Shown: positions 18,145 through 27,114 of the stretch, in pieces
Layout: each line of letters begins with the position of its first letter
Position numbering within the stretch: position 1 is the first letter of the stretch
Assembly: GCF_001042985.1 (NCBI RefSeq)
Contig: NZ_JYKY01000002.1
Location: forward strand, 220,785-284,784
Length of the DNA: 64,000 nucleotides
Reading direction: 5' to 3'
Source of the DNA: Pseudomonas lundensis
GTDB lineage: Bacteria > Pseudomonadota > Gammaproteobacteria > Pseudomonadales > Pseudomonadaceae
The notes under the pieces: generated by a model
Seen by the model: only the letters and a program-made list of their open reading frames with translations
Databases searched by the model: none
What the model was told of the DNA's origin: nothing
Program-made: the position numbers and the translations under genes

Positions 18145-20235
18145 TCAGTTCGCGGCGTCAGGTGCCGCGCAGGTTTGCTGAACGCGGTGGATGTCGGACA
18201 TGAACTGTTGCGCAGGCTTGGGGAGCCCCAACAGGTAGCCCTGCAACGCATCGCAACCCAGCGTGGTCAGGAAACTTTGCTGGGTGTCGGTCTCCACCCC
18301 CTCGGCCACGATCCGCAAGCCTAATGCCTGACCCAACGCCACAATGGCCGACACAATGGCCGCATCATCACTGTCGTGTTCCAGGTCGCGGACAAATCCG
18401 CGGTCGATCTTGAGCTCGTTGGCGGGCAAGCGTTTGAGGTACATCAGGCTTGAATAGCCGGTGCCGAAATCGTCGATGGACAGGTCGACGCCCATCAGGG
18501 ACAGCTGTTGCAACACCGTCATGCTGGCATCGGCGTCGTTCATGGCCGTGGTTTCGGTGATTTCCAGGGTCAGGCTATTGGCCGGTAATTGATGTCGGGC
18601 CAACGCACAGGCCACGCTGTCGACCAGCCCCTTGTGACAAAACTGCAACGCCGAGAGGTTCACCGCCACCCGCCAGTGGCTGTAACCCTGGTCGAACCAC
18701 ACCCGCATCTGGCGACAGGCTTCGTTGAGCACCCACTCACCGATAGGGATGATCAGACCGGTTTTTTCCGCCACGTCGATAAACGCATCCGGCATCAACA
18801 ACCCTTGCTGCGGATGCTCCCAGCGCAACAGCGCCTCGGCACCGATCGGCTGACCGGTGCTGGCATCCATCTTGGGCTGATAATGCAAACTGAACTGCTG
18901 CTGCGCCAGCGCCTGACGCAAGTCCTGGAGCAATTGCAATTGCTTGCGGGCATTGGTGTTCATCGACACCTCGAAAAAACTGTAGCCGTTTTTGCCTGCA
19001 CCTTTGGCGTGGTACATCGCCGCGTCGGCGTTCATGAGCAACTCTTCAGCCGTGACGCCATTACCGGGGTACAGCGCAATGCCGATGCTTGCGGAAATTT
19101 GCAGTTGATGCTCATCCACCTGAAACGAGCGCGACAGCAGGCTGACCTGCCGCGCAGCCACCTGCGGCGCGTCATTGGCCTCGGTCAGTCGCACCAGCAT
19201 GACGAACTCGTCGCCACCTATGCGCGCCAGCGTGTCCTGACCCCGCAACTCTTGACGCATACGCAGCGCCACTTCGCGCAGCAAGCGATCGCCCAAGTGA
19301 TGACCAAAGGCATCGTTGACGGGTTTGAAGCCATCCAGGTCGATGAACATCAACGAAAAACAACCGCCCTGTTCCGCCACTTTGCGCTGGGCCTGCCCGA
19401 TGCGGTCGGCCAGCAGGATGCGATTGGGCAAGCCGGTCAAGTTGTCGTGCAAGGCCAGTTGGGTCAGCTCTTCATTGGCCAGGGTCAGGGACTGCGCCAA
19501 CGCGGCGGTCCGGGCGTCCAGTCGGGCATCAAAGATCGAGGTCAGCAGCGCGATGGTCATCACCGCCAGGCTTGCCACCAGCACCAGATTGTCCAACCCT
19601 TTGGCGCTCAGCCCGTTCAGGGCTGCGCCGCAAAAACTGCCCTCAGGGAAGCTCGCCGCCGCCATGCCGGTGAAATGCATGCCAACAATAGCCAGCCCCA
19701 TGACCACTGCGGCCCCGGCCCGGGCCAGACGCACGTACGGCGTTTGTTGACGCAAACGGAACGCTATCATCAGGGCGGCCGCCGACGCCGCCACGGCGAT
19801 CACCAGCGATAAACCAAACAACCCAGGGTCGTAGTCGATCCCCGGCTGCATGCGCAACGCCGCCATGCCGCTGTAGTGCATGGCGCTGATGCCCGCGCCC
19901 ATGATCAGGGCGCCATAGAGCAGTTGCAGCGCCGGCAGCCGCGGTTGACTGACCAGCCACAAGGCAAACCCCGATGAAAGAATCGCCACCAGCAACGACC
20001 ACAGTGTCAGCCTGAGGTCGTAGCCCAGCTCAATGGGCAAAGACAGCGCGAGCATGCCGATAAAATGCATCGACCACACACCAAACCCCATCGCCAGCGC
20101 ACCGCCCCCCATCCATAGGTAAGCGGCACGGCCGCGCGCCGTGGCGATGCGACCGCTGAGGTCAAGGGCGGTGTAGGAAGCAAGAATGGCCACACATAAA
20201 GAGATCAGAACCAACGCGGGGGAGTAACTTGCCAA
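18145..20235 (-). CDS. MHYT-GGDEF-EAL cyclic-di-GMP protein, TTG start
   Basis: Membrane sensor coupled to c-di-GMP turnover. The N-terminal MHYT domain has seven predicted membrane segments with three repeats, MHFIGM, MHYSGM and MHFTGM, thought to bind a metal and sense a diatomic gas. A GGDEF domain follows with an intact ARIGGDEFVML, then an EAL domain with AEALLRW, the DDFGTGYSS loop and KIDRGFVRDL / AEGVET, so both cyclase and phosphodiesterase could be active. The open frame runs upstream to 20463, but that would overlap the LysR gene and add a low-complexity leader. The TTG at 20235 (ASYSPALVLISLCVAILASY) fits the family N-terminus, giving about 697 residues. Confidence 0.85.
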   Translation of the reverse strand: MASYSPALVLISLCVAILASYTALDLSGRIATARGRAAYLWMGGGALAMGFGVWSMHFIGMLALSLPIELGYDLRLTLWSLLVAILSSGFALWLVSQPRLPALQLLYGALIMGAGISAMHYSGMAALRMQPGIDYDPGLFGLSLVIAVAASAAALMIAFRLRQQTPYVRLARAGAAVVMGLAIVGMHFTGMAAASFPEGSFCGAALNGLSAKGLDNLVLVASLAVMTIALLTSIFDARLDARTAALAQSLTLANEELTQLALHDNLTGLPNRILLADRIGQAQRKVAEQGGCFSLMFIDLDGFKPVNDAFGHHLGDRLLREVALRMRQELRGQDTLARIGGDEFVMLVRLTEANDAPQVAARQVSLLSRSFQVDEHQLQISASIGIALYPGNGVTAEELLMNADAAMYHAKGAGKNGYSFFEVSMNTNARKQLQLLQDLRQALAQQQFSLHYQPKMDASTGQPIGAEALLRWEHPQQGLLMPDAFIDVAEKTGLIIPIGEWVLNEACRQMRVWFDQGYSHWRVAVNLSALQFCHKGLVDSVACALARHQLPANSLTLEITETTAMNDADASMTVLQQLSLMGVDLSIDDFGTGYSSLMYLKRLPANELKIDRGFVRDLEHDSDDAAIVSAIVALGQALGLRIVAEGVETDTQQSFLTTLGCDALQGYLLGLPKPAQQFMSDIHRVQQTCAAPDAAN

Positions 20236-20380
20236 AACATGGACCTTCTGCAGAGCGCTAGCCGAACGGCATCCATGCACCGTGAAAAGTGCGCGATTGT
20301 ACTGATTCCACGGGCAAACGCACGTACAGACATAGGCTAAATGCCAGCATCTGACGAGCTGGCACCGTCCCCCCTTCCGA

Positions 20381-21277
20381 TCAGTCGCGAGGAGCCATTT
20401 CGTGAAGCCGGAAATCACACTTGGCATGCTCGATATAACGCGCCACCGCAGCCGATTTTTCAAAGCGCCGGTGGATCAGCGACAACCACGACATAACCTC
20501 ACAGCCCTCGATCGGGCGATAGACCACGCCGGGCAAGTGGATCTGCCCGACCACCGAGGCAGGCACCACCGCCACCCCCTGCCCCAGCGACACCAGCGCG
20601 ATCACCGCCACCAGCCCGCCGGGTTGCGGGCCGAGCCTGGGGGCGAAACCGCCTTGACGGGCGACCTGCAACGTCCCGCTGATTTGCTCGGGCAACACAA
20701 ACGTTTCGTTTTGCAGATGTTCGGGGCTGATGACCTTTAAACGTGCCAGCCATGCGTCTGCCGCCAGCGCCAGGACAAAACCTTCCGCATTCAGGCGAAC
20801 CGCCTCCACCCCGTCGGGCAACGCCATGGGCGAGCGCACGTAGCCAATATCGAAGCGGCCTTCAGCCACCATCGTTGGCAAATTCGCCATCGGCGCTTCG
20901 CGGACCGAAATGCTGACCTCGGCCGATTCGCGGCAAAAGCCCTGTACTTGGCGCTGTAAAACCCCGGAATAGACTGCCGACGCGACATACCCCAACTCGA
21001 TATGCCCGGTCTCGCCGCGACCAGCCCGCTGTGCGTGGCGCCCGGCCCGTTCGAACTGACTGACGGTGGCTTGCGCCTCGGGCAATAACGCCTCGCCGGC
21101 CTGGGTCAGGCTCACCTGACGTTGCTCGCGCACAAACAGACGCACCCCCAGCTCGGCTTCCAGATCCTGCACTTGCCGACTCAGGGTGGGCGGCGCAATG
21201 CCCAGCACCTCGGCCGCTCGGGTGAAATTGCGTTGCTGCGCAACCGCCAGAAAATAGCGGAAATGACGTATGTCCAT
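20381..21277 (-). CDS. LysR-family transcriptional regulator
   Basis: 298-residue LysR protein: MDIRHFRYFLAVAQQRNFTRAAEVLGIAPPTLSRQVQDLEAELG is a standard HTH of the BenM/CatM-like branch, and the effector domain begins near residue 90 (HIELGYVASAVYSG). It is divergent from the DHA2-type exporter, with an interrupted palindrome containing T-N11-A 6 bp before its start codon. The usual interpretation is autorepression and inducer-dependent activation of the exporter. Confidence 0.9.
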   Translation of the reverse strand: MDIRHFRYFLAVAQQRNFTRAAEVLGIAPPTLSRQVQDLEAELGVRLFVREQRQVSLTQAGEALLPEAQATVSQFERAGRHAQRAGRGETGHIELGYVASAVYSGVLQRQVQGFCRESAEVSISVREAPMANLPTMVAEGRFDIGYVRSPMALPDGVEAVRLNAEGFVLALAADAWLARLKVISPEHLQNETFVLPEQISGTLQVARQGGFAPRLGPQPGGLVAVIALVSLGQGVAVVPASVVGQIHLPGVVYRPIEGCEVMSWLSLIHRRFEKSAAVARYIEHAKCDFRLHEMAPRD

Positions 21278-21283
21278 GGATGC

Positions 21284-21300
21284 ATTAGCTCATAGGTAAT
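21284..21300. promoter_or_regulatory. LysR-type operator, T-N11-A palindrome
   Basis: ATTAGCTCATAGGTAAT is an interrupted palindrome (ATTAnCTnnnAGnTAAT) with the T-N11-A core of LysR sites. It sits immediately before the LysR start and about 190 bp before the exporter ATG. Confidence 0.6.
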
Positions 21301-21487
21301 GAAGTCTCGGCCGACGCCTAACCGACCCGCCCCGGCACAGCGTTACCCTGTGCCGACCGTCACACTAGAGAGCCGCTTCTATGTTCGTCAAATCAAGACC
21401 TGCCGTGCCGCTCAGTCACTTCGCGCAGCCGCTCGTCTGCTGCATTGCCTCTCAGGCAATCCTGCGGTTGCCTCGGGAGCCCAGACC

Positions 21488-23023
21488 ATGAAGCCTGTCA
21501 GCCCGCGCCTGACCCTGCTGACCGCTTCCGGGGTGTGCTCCCTGATCGTGCTCGACACCAACATTGTGGCCGTCACCCTGCCGAGCATCGCGCAAGACCT
21601 GGGGGCCAACTTTGTCGACATCGAATGGGTGGTCAGCGCCTACATGCTGGCCTTCGCCGCGCTGTTGTTACCGGCCGGGAGCATCGCCGACCGCTATGGC
21701 CGCAAAAAGACCCTGCTTTGGGGCCTGAGCATTTTCATCCTCGCGTCCATCGGCTGCGGGGCCGCGCCGACCACCCTGCTGCTGGACATCGCCCGCGCCG
21801 TCAAAGGGGTCGGCGCCGCGCTGCTGCTGACCTCGGCACTGGCCTCGATCGGCCACGCGTTTCATGACGAGGCGGAACGCGCCAGGGCCTGGGCATTTTG
21901 GGGCGCGTGCATGGGGGTGGCCATGACGGCCGCGCCCACGCTGGGCGGCCTGGTCACCGAATACCTGGGCTGGCGCTGGATTTTCTACCTCAACCTGCCG
22001 GTGGGCCTGCTGCTCATGGCGCTGGTCAACCACGCCATCGCCGAATCCCGGGACCCGCAATCCGCGCGGCTCGACCCGTGGGGCAGCCTGGTGTTCAGCG
22101 CCAGCCTGTTATGCCTGATCTGGGGCTTGATCGAAGCCAACCGCATTGGCTGGAACAGCCCGCTGACCTATGCACGGATCGTGGGCGGGGTGCTGCTACT
22201 GGGGTTGTTTGTGTGGGTCGAGTCGCTGCAAAAACGCCCGATGATCGACCTGCAACTGTTCCGCCACCCGCGCTTTATCGGCGCCCTGCTCGGCATGTTC
22301 GCCTACGCCGGTTGCGCACAGGTGATGATGACCCTGTTGCCGTTTTACCTGCAAAACGGGTTGGGGTTCAGCGCCGTACACGCGGGGCTGGGCATGTTGC
22401 CCTTTGCTGTCACCATGTTGATCGGCCCGCGCATCGGTGCCCGCCTGGCCAGCCGTTACAGCCCGGCCACGCTGATGGCGACGGGCCTGACACTGGTGGG
22501 CTGTGGCAACCTGCTCAGCGCCTGGGCCGTGGAGCACGGCGGCTATCTGAGTTTCGCCCTGACCACCGCCGTGACAGGCGCAGGCGCCGGTTTACTGAAT
22601 GGCGACACGCAAAAAAACATCATGGCCTGCGTGCCGCGCGACCGTGTCGGCATGGCCTCGGGCATGAGCACCACCATGCGTTTCAGCGCCATTGTGCTGG
22701 CCATTGGCGTGCTCGGCGCGTTGCTCGGCAGTCACACCGAACAGCACCTCAATGCCAGCCTTGCAGCCGATGCCCCGCAATGGAAGGATCACACCCACGC
22801 CATCGCCTCACGGGTCGTGGCGGGAGACCTGCACGGCGCCGTGAGCGCGTTGCCGCTGTCAGTCCAACCCCGGATACAGGCGCTGGCCACGCAGGCTTTT
22901 GTGAACGGGTTCAGCGTGGTGTTATGGGTCGCCGGGTGGCTGGGGTTACTGGGCGCACTGGTGGTGGGGACCTTGATGCGTCAGCCGATCCCGCCACTGG
23001 CGCTCGTCACCCGCCCGCTTTAG
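21488..23023 (+). CDS. MFS drug:H+ antiporter, DHA2 (EmrB/QacA) type
   Basis: 511-residue inner-membrane transporter with about 14 hydrophobic segments. DHA2 signs are the motif LDTNIVAVTLPSIAQDLG in helix 1 (motif D1), the loop motif ADRYGRKKTLLWG (motif A) and GPTLGGLVTEYLGWRWIFYLNLPVG-like motif C (here APTLGGLVTEYLGWRWIF). It exports an unknown toxic compound. ATG at 21488 is preferred to the long frame from 21299 because the extra residues are not membrane-like. Divergent LysR regulator upstream; terminator hairpin downstream. Confidence 0.9.
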   Translation: MKPVSPRLTLLTASGVCSLIVLDTNIVAVTLPSIAQDLGANFVDIEWVVSAYMLAFAALLLPAGSIADRYGRKKTLLWGLSIFILASIGCGAAPTTLLLDIARAVKGVGAALLLTSALASIGHAFHDEAERARAWAFWGACMGVAMTAAPTLGGLVTEYLGWRWIFYLNLPVGLLLMALVNHAIAESRDPQSARLDPWGSLVFSASLLCLIWGLIEANRIGWNSPLTYARIVGGVLLLGLFVWVESLQKRPMIDLQLFRHPRFIGALLGMFAYAGCAQVMMTLLPFYLQNGLGFSAVHAGLGMLPFAVTMLIGPRIGARLASRYSPATLMATGLTLVGCGNLLSAWAVEHGGYLSFALTTAVTGAGAGLLNGDTQKNIMACVPRDRVGMASGMSTTMRFSAIVLAIGVLGALLGSHTEQHLNASLAADAPQWKDHTHAIASRVVAGDLHGAVSALPLSVQPRIQALATQAFVNGFSVVLWVAGWLGLLGALVVGTLMRQPIPPLALVTRPL

Positions 23024-23034
23024 AGCCCTTGCAC

Positions 23035-23075
23035 GGGGTCAGGCAGACGGAAAAAACCGTCCTGCCTGACGCCCC
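23035..23075 (+). terminator. Hairpin after the DHA2 exporter
   Basis: GGGG-TCAGGCAG-ACGG and CCGTC-CTGCCTGA-CGCCCC form a long stem with two bulges around an A6 loop. No strong T-run follows. Confidence 0.55.
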
Positions 23076-23093
23076 GCTGAACATGAAGAAATA

Positions 23094-23109
23094 TTAAGAA
23101 ACGTTTCAG
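23094..23109 (+). promoter_or_regulatory. Possible response-regulator direct repeat
   Basis: TTAAG (23094-23098) and TTCAG (23105-23109) are repeated with an 11-bp period, overlapping the palindrome GAAACGTTTC (23098-23107), 50-65 nt before the response regulator gene. This is the spacing OmpR/PhoB-family dimers use, suggesting autoregulation. Confidence 0.35.
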
Positions 23110-23160
23110 CTTTTTGCGGGCAAAATGTGCCATCGCCATGACGGCTTATCAGGTGACGGT

Positions 23161-23844
23161 ATGACCCGCATTTTGACCATTGAAGACGATACCGTAACGG
23201 CGAAAGAAATCGTGGCTGAATTGAGCAGCCACGGGCTGGATGTCGACTGGGTGGACAATGGCCGCGAAGGCCTGGTACGCGCCGTCAGCGGCGACTACGA
23301 CTTGATCACCCTCGACCGCATGCTCCCCGAACTGGACGGGCTGGCGATTGTCACCACCCTGCGCACCATTGGCGTCAGTACACCGATTTTGATGATCAGC
23401 GCCCTCTCCGATGTCGATGAACGCGTGCGCGGGTTGCGGGCCGGGGGCGACGACTACCTGACCAAACCCTTCGCCAGCGACGAAATGGCGGCCCGGGTTG
23501 AAGTCCTGCTGCGGCGCAAAAGCCCGGCCGACAAATACGAGACCTCGTTGCGCGTGGCCGATCTGGAACTCAACCTCATCACCCGTGAAGCCAGCCGCGC
23601 CGAGCACCCGCTGAGCCTGCTGCCCACCGAGTACAAGCTGCTGGAGTTCCTGATGCGCAACACCGGGCAGATCCTGTCGCGGATGATGATTTTTGAAGAG
23701 GTCTGGGGCTATCACTTTGACCCGGGCACCAACCTGATCGACGTGCACATCGGGCGTTTGCGCAAAAAGATCGACCCGCCGGGCCAGGTGCCCCTGATTC
23801 GCACCGTTCGAGGCTCGGGTTATGTCATTGCCGAACCCCTCTAA
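23161..23844 (+). CDS. OmpR-family response regulator
   Basis: Two-domain regulator of 227 residues. Receiver domain (1-about 115) has acidic D9/D10, phospho-acceptor D52 in LITLDRMLPELDG and the Lys of YLTKPF. C-terminal winged helix (about 130-225) has LSLLPTEYKLLEFLMRNTG...VDVHIGRLRKKI and RTVRGSGYVI. ATG at 23161 has AGGTGA upstream. Its last 23 nt overlap the histidine kinase start, so the pair is translationally coupled. The signal is unknown; it resembles PhoP/QseB-like or metal/envelope-stress systems. Confidence 0.93.
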   Translation: MTRILTIEDDTVTAKEIVAELSSHGLDVDWVDNGREGLVRAVSGDYDLITLDRMLPELDGLAIVTTLRTIGVSTPILMISALSDVDERVRGLRAGGDDYLTKPFASDEMAARVEVLLRRKSPADKYETSLRVADLELNLITREASRAEHPLSLLPTEYKLLEFLMRNTGQILSRMMIFEEVWGYHFDPGTNLIDVHIGRLRKKIDPPGQVPLIRTVRGSGYVIAEPL

Positions 23845-25216
23845 GGGCTGGCGTTCTTCCAGCAGCCGGTTGCTGGCGCTGTACAGTTTTTTGTTCGTGG
23901 CCTGGAGCTGCATCCTGATGGGGGTGCTGTATTACGAGGTGTCGGACTACCTTGGCAATCTGGCCAAGCATTCCTTGATGCAGCGCCAACATCTGTTTTC
24001 GCGTTTTCAGGGCGAACAACTGGACGAGGCGCTGGCCACCAGCCTGACGTTTGATTTGCGCACGGTGGATGCGTATGGACTGTTCGACGCGCAACACCGT
24101 TCCCTCAGCGGGCCGATCCAGGTCATCCCGGCCGACCTGCCCCTCGACGGCCAGATCCATGAGCTGAGCACCTGCGTCGACGCCGACGACCCCAACCTGC
24201 CGCAAGACAGCTGCGACGCCGTGGCCACGCAAACCCACGACGGCCGCTGGCTGGTTCTGGTGCGCGACAACGGTTCGCTGTTCGCGGTCACGCGGATCAT
24301 TTTGCACGCCCTGTTTTGGGGGCTGTCGCTGACCATCATCCCCGGCATCGCGGGTTGGCACCTGCTACGACGTCGCCCCTTGCAGCGCATCCGGGCGATT
24401 CAGGCCAGCGCCGAAGCCATTGTCGCGGGGGATTTGACCTACCGCTTGCCGCTGTCCAATCGGCGTGACGAACTGGACATGCTCGCCGCCATCGTCAACG
24501 CCATGCTCGACCGCATCGAGCGGCTGATGCACGAAGTCAAAGGCGTGTGCGACAACATTGCCCACGACTTGCGCACCCCGCTGACCCGTTTGCGCGCGCA
24601 ACTGTATCGCATCCAGCAGCAAGCGCCGGAAGGGTCGCCCGAAGCCGTGCAAATGGATCAAGTGATCGCTGAAACCGACACCTTGATGGCGCGTTTTCGC
24701 GGGTTGCTGCGCATTTCCGAGCTCGAAGACCACCAACGCCGCTCGGGCTTTGTGCAACTCGACCCGCAGCCACTGCTGCAAGAACTGTATGACTTTTACC
24801 TGCCGCTGGCCGAAGAAGGCCAGGTCACGTTGTTGCTGGACACACCCCCCACCTTGCCGGGCCTGACCGGGGACCGCGCGCTGCTGTTTGAAGCGCTGGC
24901 CAACCTGTTGAGCAACTCGATCAAATTCACCCCGCCCGGCGGTGAGGTGACACTGCGCGCCGTCAACGACGAAGGCTGCGTGCGCATTGACGTCCTCGAC
25001 ACCGGCCCGGGCATTCCCGAAGCCGAGCGCGAAGCTGTGTTCCAGCGGTTTTACCGCAGCGACGACAAATACGGCGGGTTCGGCCTTGGTCTGTCTATCG
25101 TCGCCGCCATCGTCAACCTGCACGGTTTCAGCCTCGAGGTGGACAACCGCCCCGGCGGCGGCGCAAAGCTGAGCCTGCACTGCCGCCAACGCCCGATCAG
25201 CGCTCAGCCCCAGTAA
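23822..25216 (+). CDS. Sensor histidine kinase, partner of the OmpR-type regulator
   Basis: 464-residue inner-membrane kinase: TM1 (about 18-40), periplasmic sensing part (about 41-155), TM2 (about 156-180), HAMP (PLQRIRAIQASAEAIVAGDLTYRL), HisKA with H248 in CDNIAHDLRTPL, and the ATPase domain with N-box LLSNSIKFTPPGG, G1 DTGPGIP, F-box and G2 GGFGLGLSIV. The periplasmic domain has two cysteines (in STCVD and DSCDA) about 13 residues apart that could form a disulphide. The ligand cannot be assigned from sequence. Confidence 0.92.
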   Translation: MSLPNPSKGWRSSSSRLLALYSFLFVAWSCILMGVLYYEVSDYLGNLAKHSLMQRQHLFSRFQGEQLDEALATSLTFDLRTVDAYGLFDAQHRSLSGPIQVIPADLPLDGQIHELSTCVDADDPNLPQDSCDAVATQTHDGRWLVLVRDNGSLFAVTRIILHALFWGLSLTIIPGIAGWHLLRRRPLQRIRAIQASAEAIVAGDLTYRLPLSNRRDELDMLAAIVNAMLDRIERLMHEVKGVCDNIAHDLRTPLTRLRAQLYRIQQQAPEGSPEAVQMDQVIAETDTLMARFRGLLRISELEDHQRRSGFVQLDPQPLLQELYDFYLPLAEEGQVTLLLDTPPTLPGLTGDRALLFEALANLLSNSIKFTPPGGEVTLRAVNDEGCVRIDVLDTGPGIPEAEREAVFQRFYRSDDKYGGFGLGLSIVAAIVNLHGFSLEVDNRPGGGAKLSLHCRQRPISAQPQ

Positions 25217-25395
25217 CTGTCAGGCAGCATCAGTGTCGGTGGATGGATGGCGCACGTGCCCAGCAATGAGGGCTTCAAGCACGCCCACTTGACCCTGGTG
25301 TTTCTGGACCGGGATCTGCGTGGGGTTGGACAGTCTTTGCGCAGCCCGCTTTTGACCTTGAGGCTCGCGCCTGAAGGTCAACTCTAAAACCATGC

Positions 25396-25433
25396 ATATT
25401 CCTAAATAGAATATCCAAATCGTTTTATATTCT
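25396..25433 (+). promoter_or_regulatory. AT-rich promoter with three ATATTC-type half-sites
   Basis: Upstream of the ABC operon, ATATTC (25396-25401), its inverse GAATAT (25409-25414) and ATATTC again (25427-25432) occur within 37 bp. The outer pair AGAATAT/ATATTCT is a 7-bp inverted repeat with a 12-bp spacer. Likely regulator binding or promoter sites; the factor is unknown. Confidence 0.4.
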
Positions 25434-25498
25434 TTTTTAAAAGCTAAATTTCCTGCAAGACTCTCGTCATAACGATTCCAACTCATGATGAGAACGAA

Positions 25499-26305
25499 AT
25501 GAAGAAAATCACTGCCCTCACCGCATTGACCCTGGCTGTTTTGTCAGGCTTGGCCCACGCCGATCGTCTGGACGACATCAAAAAATCCGGTGTGCTGCGC
25601 GTGGCGTCGTTCGACAGCAACCCGCCGTTCGGATTTGTGGATGCCAAGAGCAAGCAGATTGAAGGCCTGGACGTGGATTACGCCAAGGCCATCGCTGACA
25701 AATTGGGCGTGAAATTGCAGCTTCAGCCAACCAACCCGGCCAACCGCGTACCGCTGCTGGTGGCCAACAAGGTGGATCTGGTGCTGGCCAACTTCACCAT
25801 CACCCCGGAGCGGGCCGAGCAGGTGAATTTCAGCATTCCGTATTTCTCGTCCGGTCAGCAATTCATCGTCAAAAAAGGCACACTCACCTCCCCTGAAGAG
25901 TTGAACAAATGGCGCGTGGGGGTCGACAAGGGCACGGTCAATGAAGGCGTGCTGCGCAAGAAATTCCCGGGTGCCAAGGTTGTTGCCTATGACGACACCC
26001 CGTTCGCATTCACCGCCCTGCGCAACGGCAACGTACAAGCCATCACCCAAGATGGGCCGAAACTGATCGGCTTGCTGGCCAATGTGCCGGACAAGGACAA
26101 GTACGAAGTGCCGCCGTTCACCATTTCCAACGACTTGATCGGGGTGGGCATTCCCAAAGGCGAAACGGCGCTGACCGAGGTGGTCAACCAAACGCTGGTC
26201 GAGCTGGAAAGCAAAGGTCAGGCGCAAACCATCTACGACGCCTGGTTTGGCCCGAACACGAAAACCCCGCTGGCCCGTCTCTACAAGATTGGTGACAAGA
26301 GCTAA
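25499..26305 (+). CDS. Amino-acid ABC transporter substrate-binding protein
   Basis: Periplasmic binding protein of 268 residues, family 3. Signal peptide MKKITALTALTLAVLSGLAHA, then DIKKSGVLRVASFDSNPPFGFVDAKSKQIEGLDVDYAKAIADKLG and LVANKVDLVLANFTITPERAEQVNFSIPYF, typical of polar-amino-acid binders (the Arg in TPERA-type loops contacts the ligand carboxylate). First gene of a three-gene uptake unit; a stem-loop follows it, which often gives more binding protein than permease. Exact ligand not determinable. Confidence 0.9.
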   Translation: MKKITALTALTLAVLSGLAHADRLDDIKKSGVLRVASFDSNPPFGFVDAKSKQIEGLDVDYAKAIADKLGVKLQLQPTNPANRVPLLVANKVDLVLANFTITPERAEQVNFSIPYFSSGQQFIVKKGTLTSPEELNKWRVGVDKGTVNEGVLRKKFPGAKVVAYDDTPFAFTALRNGNVQAITQDGPKLIGLLANVPDKDKYEVPPFTISNDLIGVGIPKGETALTEVVNQTLVELESKGQAQTIYDAWFGPNTKTPLARLYKIGDKS

Positions 26306-26329
26306 GCCCTCCCCCCTGCATCATCGTTC

Positions 26330-26356
26330 AACCCGTCACGGTCAACCGGACGGGTT
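26330..26356 (+). terminator. Attenuating stem-loop inside the ABC operon
   Basis: AACCCGTC (26330-26337) / GACGGGTT (26349-26356), an 8-bp stem followed by TGTTTGTTT. It lies between the binding-protein gene and the first permease, so it is probably a partial terminator or 3' stabiliser. Confidence 0.6.
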
Positions 26357-26382
26357 TGTTTGTTTCTGGATGGACGCTGTTT

Positions 26383-27111
26383 ATGTTCGGTGAACTGCTT
26401 GCCCCGCACTACCTGCACTGGCTGCTGGATGGCTTTGTGCTCACGCTGATCCTGTCACTGCTCACTTGTCTGTTCGCCACGGGCCTCGGTTTTTTGCTGT
26501 GCCTGGCACGCTTGTCGTCTTCGCGTCTGTGGTCGTGGCCTGCCCGCGCCTATCTTTCACTGTTTCGCAACACGCCTCTGCTGGTGCAACTGTTTTTCTG
26601 GTACTTCGGCGTCACTGCGATGCTGCCCGAAGGGTGGGTGATGTGGCTTAACCAGCCACGCAGCCTGTCGTTAGGCTTCTTTGAGCTGCAATGGCCATCG
26701 TTTGAATTCATTGCCGGGTTCTGGGGATTGATGCTCTACACCGCGGCCTTTATTTGTGAAGAGTTTCGCGCCGGGGTCAGCTCGGTGCGCATCGAGCAAC
26801 GGGCCGCCGGGCTGGCCCTGGGGTTCACCACCGCGCAGGTGTGGCGTTACATCGTATTTCCACAAGCGATTCGCACCGCACTGGGCCCGTTGCTGGGGCA
26901 ATACATGAACGCCTTGAAAAACTCGTCGCTGACCATGGCCATCGGATTGGCCGAGTTGTCCTACGCGTCACGTCAGGTTGAAACCGAAACCTTCAAGACG
27001 TTTCAGGCCTTCGGCTTCGCCACCCTCTTGTATGTGGCCAGCATTGCGCTGATCGAAGTGATTGGCCAATGGATGGCCCGCAGCAAGTGGTACAAGCAGG
27101 GAGTGGTCTGA
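26383..27111 (+). CDS. Amino-acid ABC transporter permease (first)
   Basis: HisM/GlnP-type permease of 242 residues with about five membrane helices. YLSLFRNTPLLVQLFFWYFG and the EAA-like loop EEFRAGVSSVRIEQRAAGLALGFTTAQVWRYIVFPQA are the family hallmarks. ATG at 26383 is preferred over the TTG at 26356, which lies within the stem-loop. It is followed 3 nt later by the second permease, so the two form the membrane heterodimer. Confidence 0.9.
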   Translation: MFGELLAPHYLHWLLDGFVLTLILSLLTCLFATGLGFLLCLARLSSSRLWSWPARAYLSLFRNTPLLVQLFFWYFGVTAMLPEGWVMWLNQPRSLSLGFFELQWPSFEFIAGFWGLMLYTAAFICEEFRAGVSSVRIEQRAAGLALGFTTAQVWRYIVFPQAIRTALGPLLGQYMNALKNSSLTMAIGLAELSYASRQVETETFKTFQAFGFATLLYVASIALIEVIGQWMARSKWYKQGVV

Positions 27112-27114
27112 GCC

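Noticed and set aside
25220..25486. 88-codon frame on the minus strand between the kinase and the ABC operon
   Set aside because: No ribosome site, family or codon bias; it crosses the AT-rich promoter of the ABC operon. The plus-strand 47-codon frame in the same place is equally unsupported.
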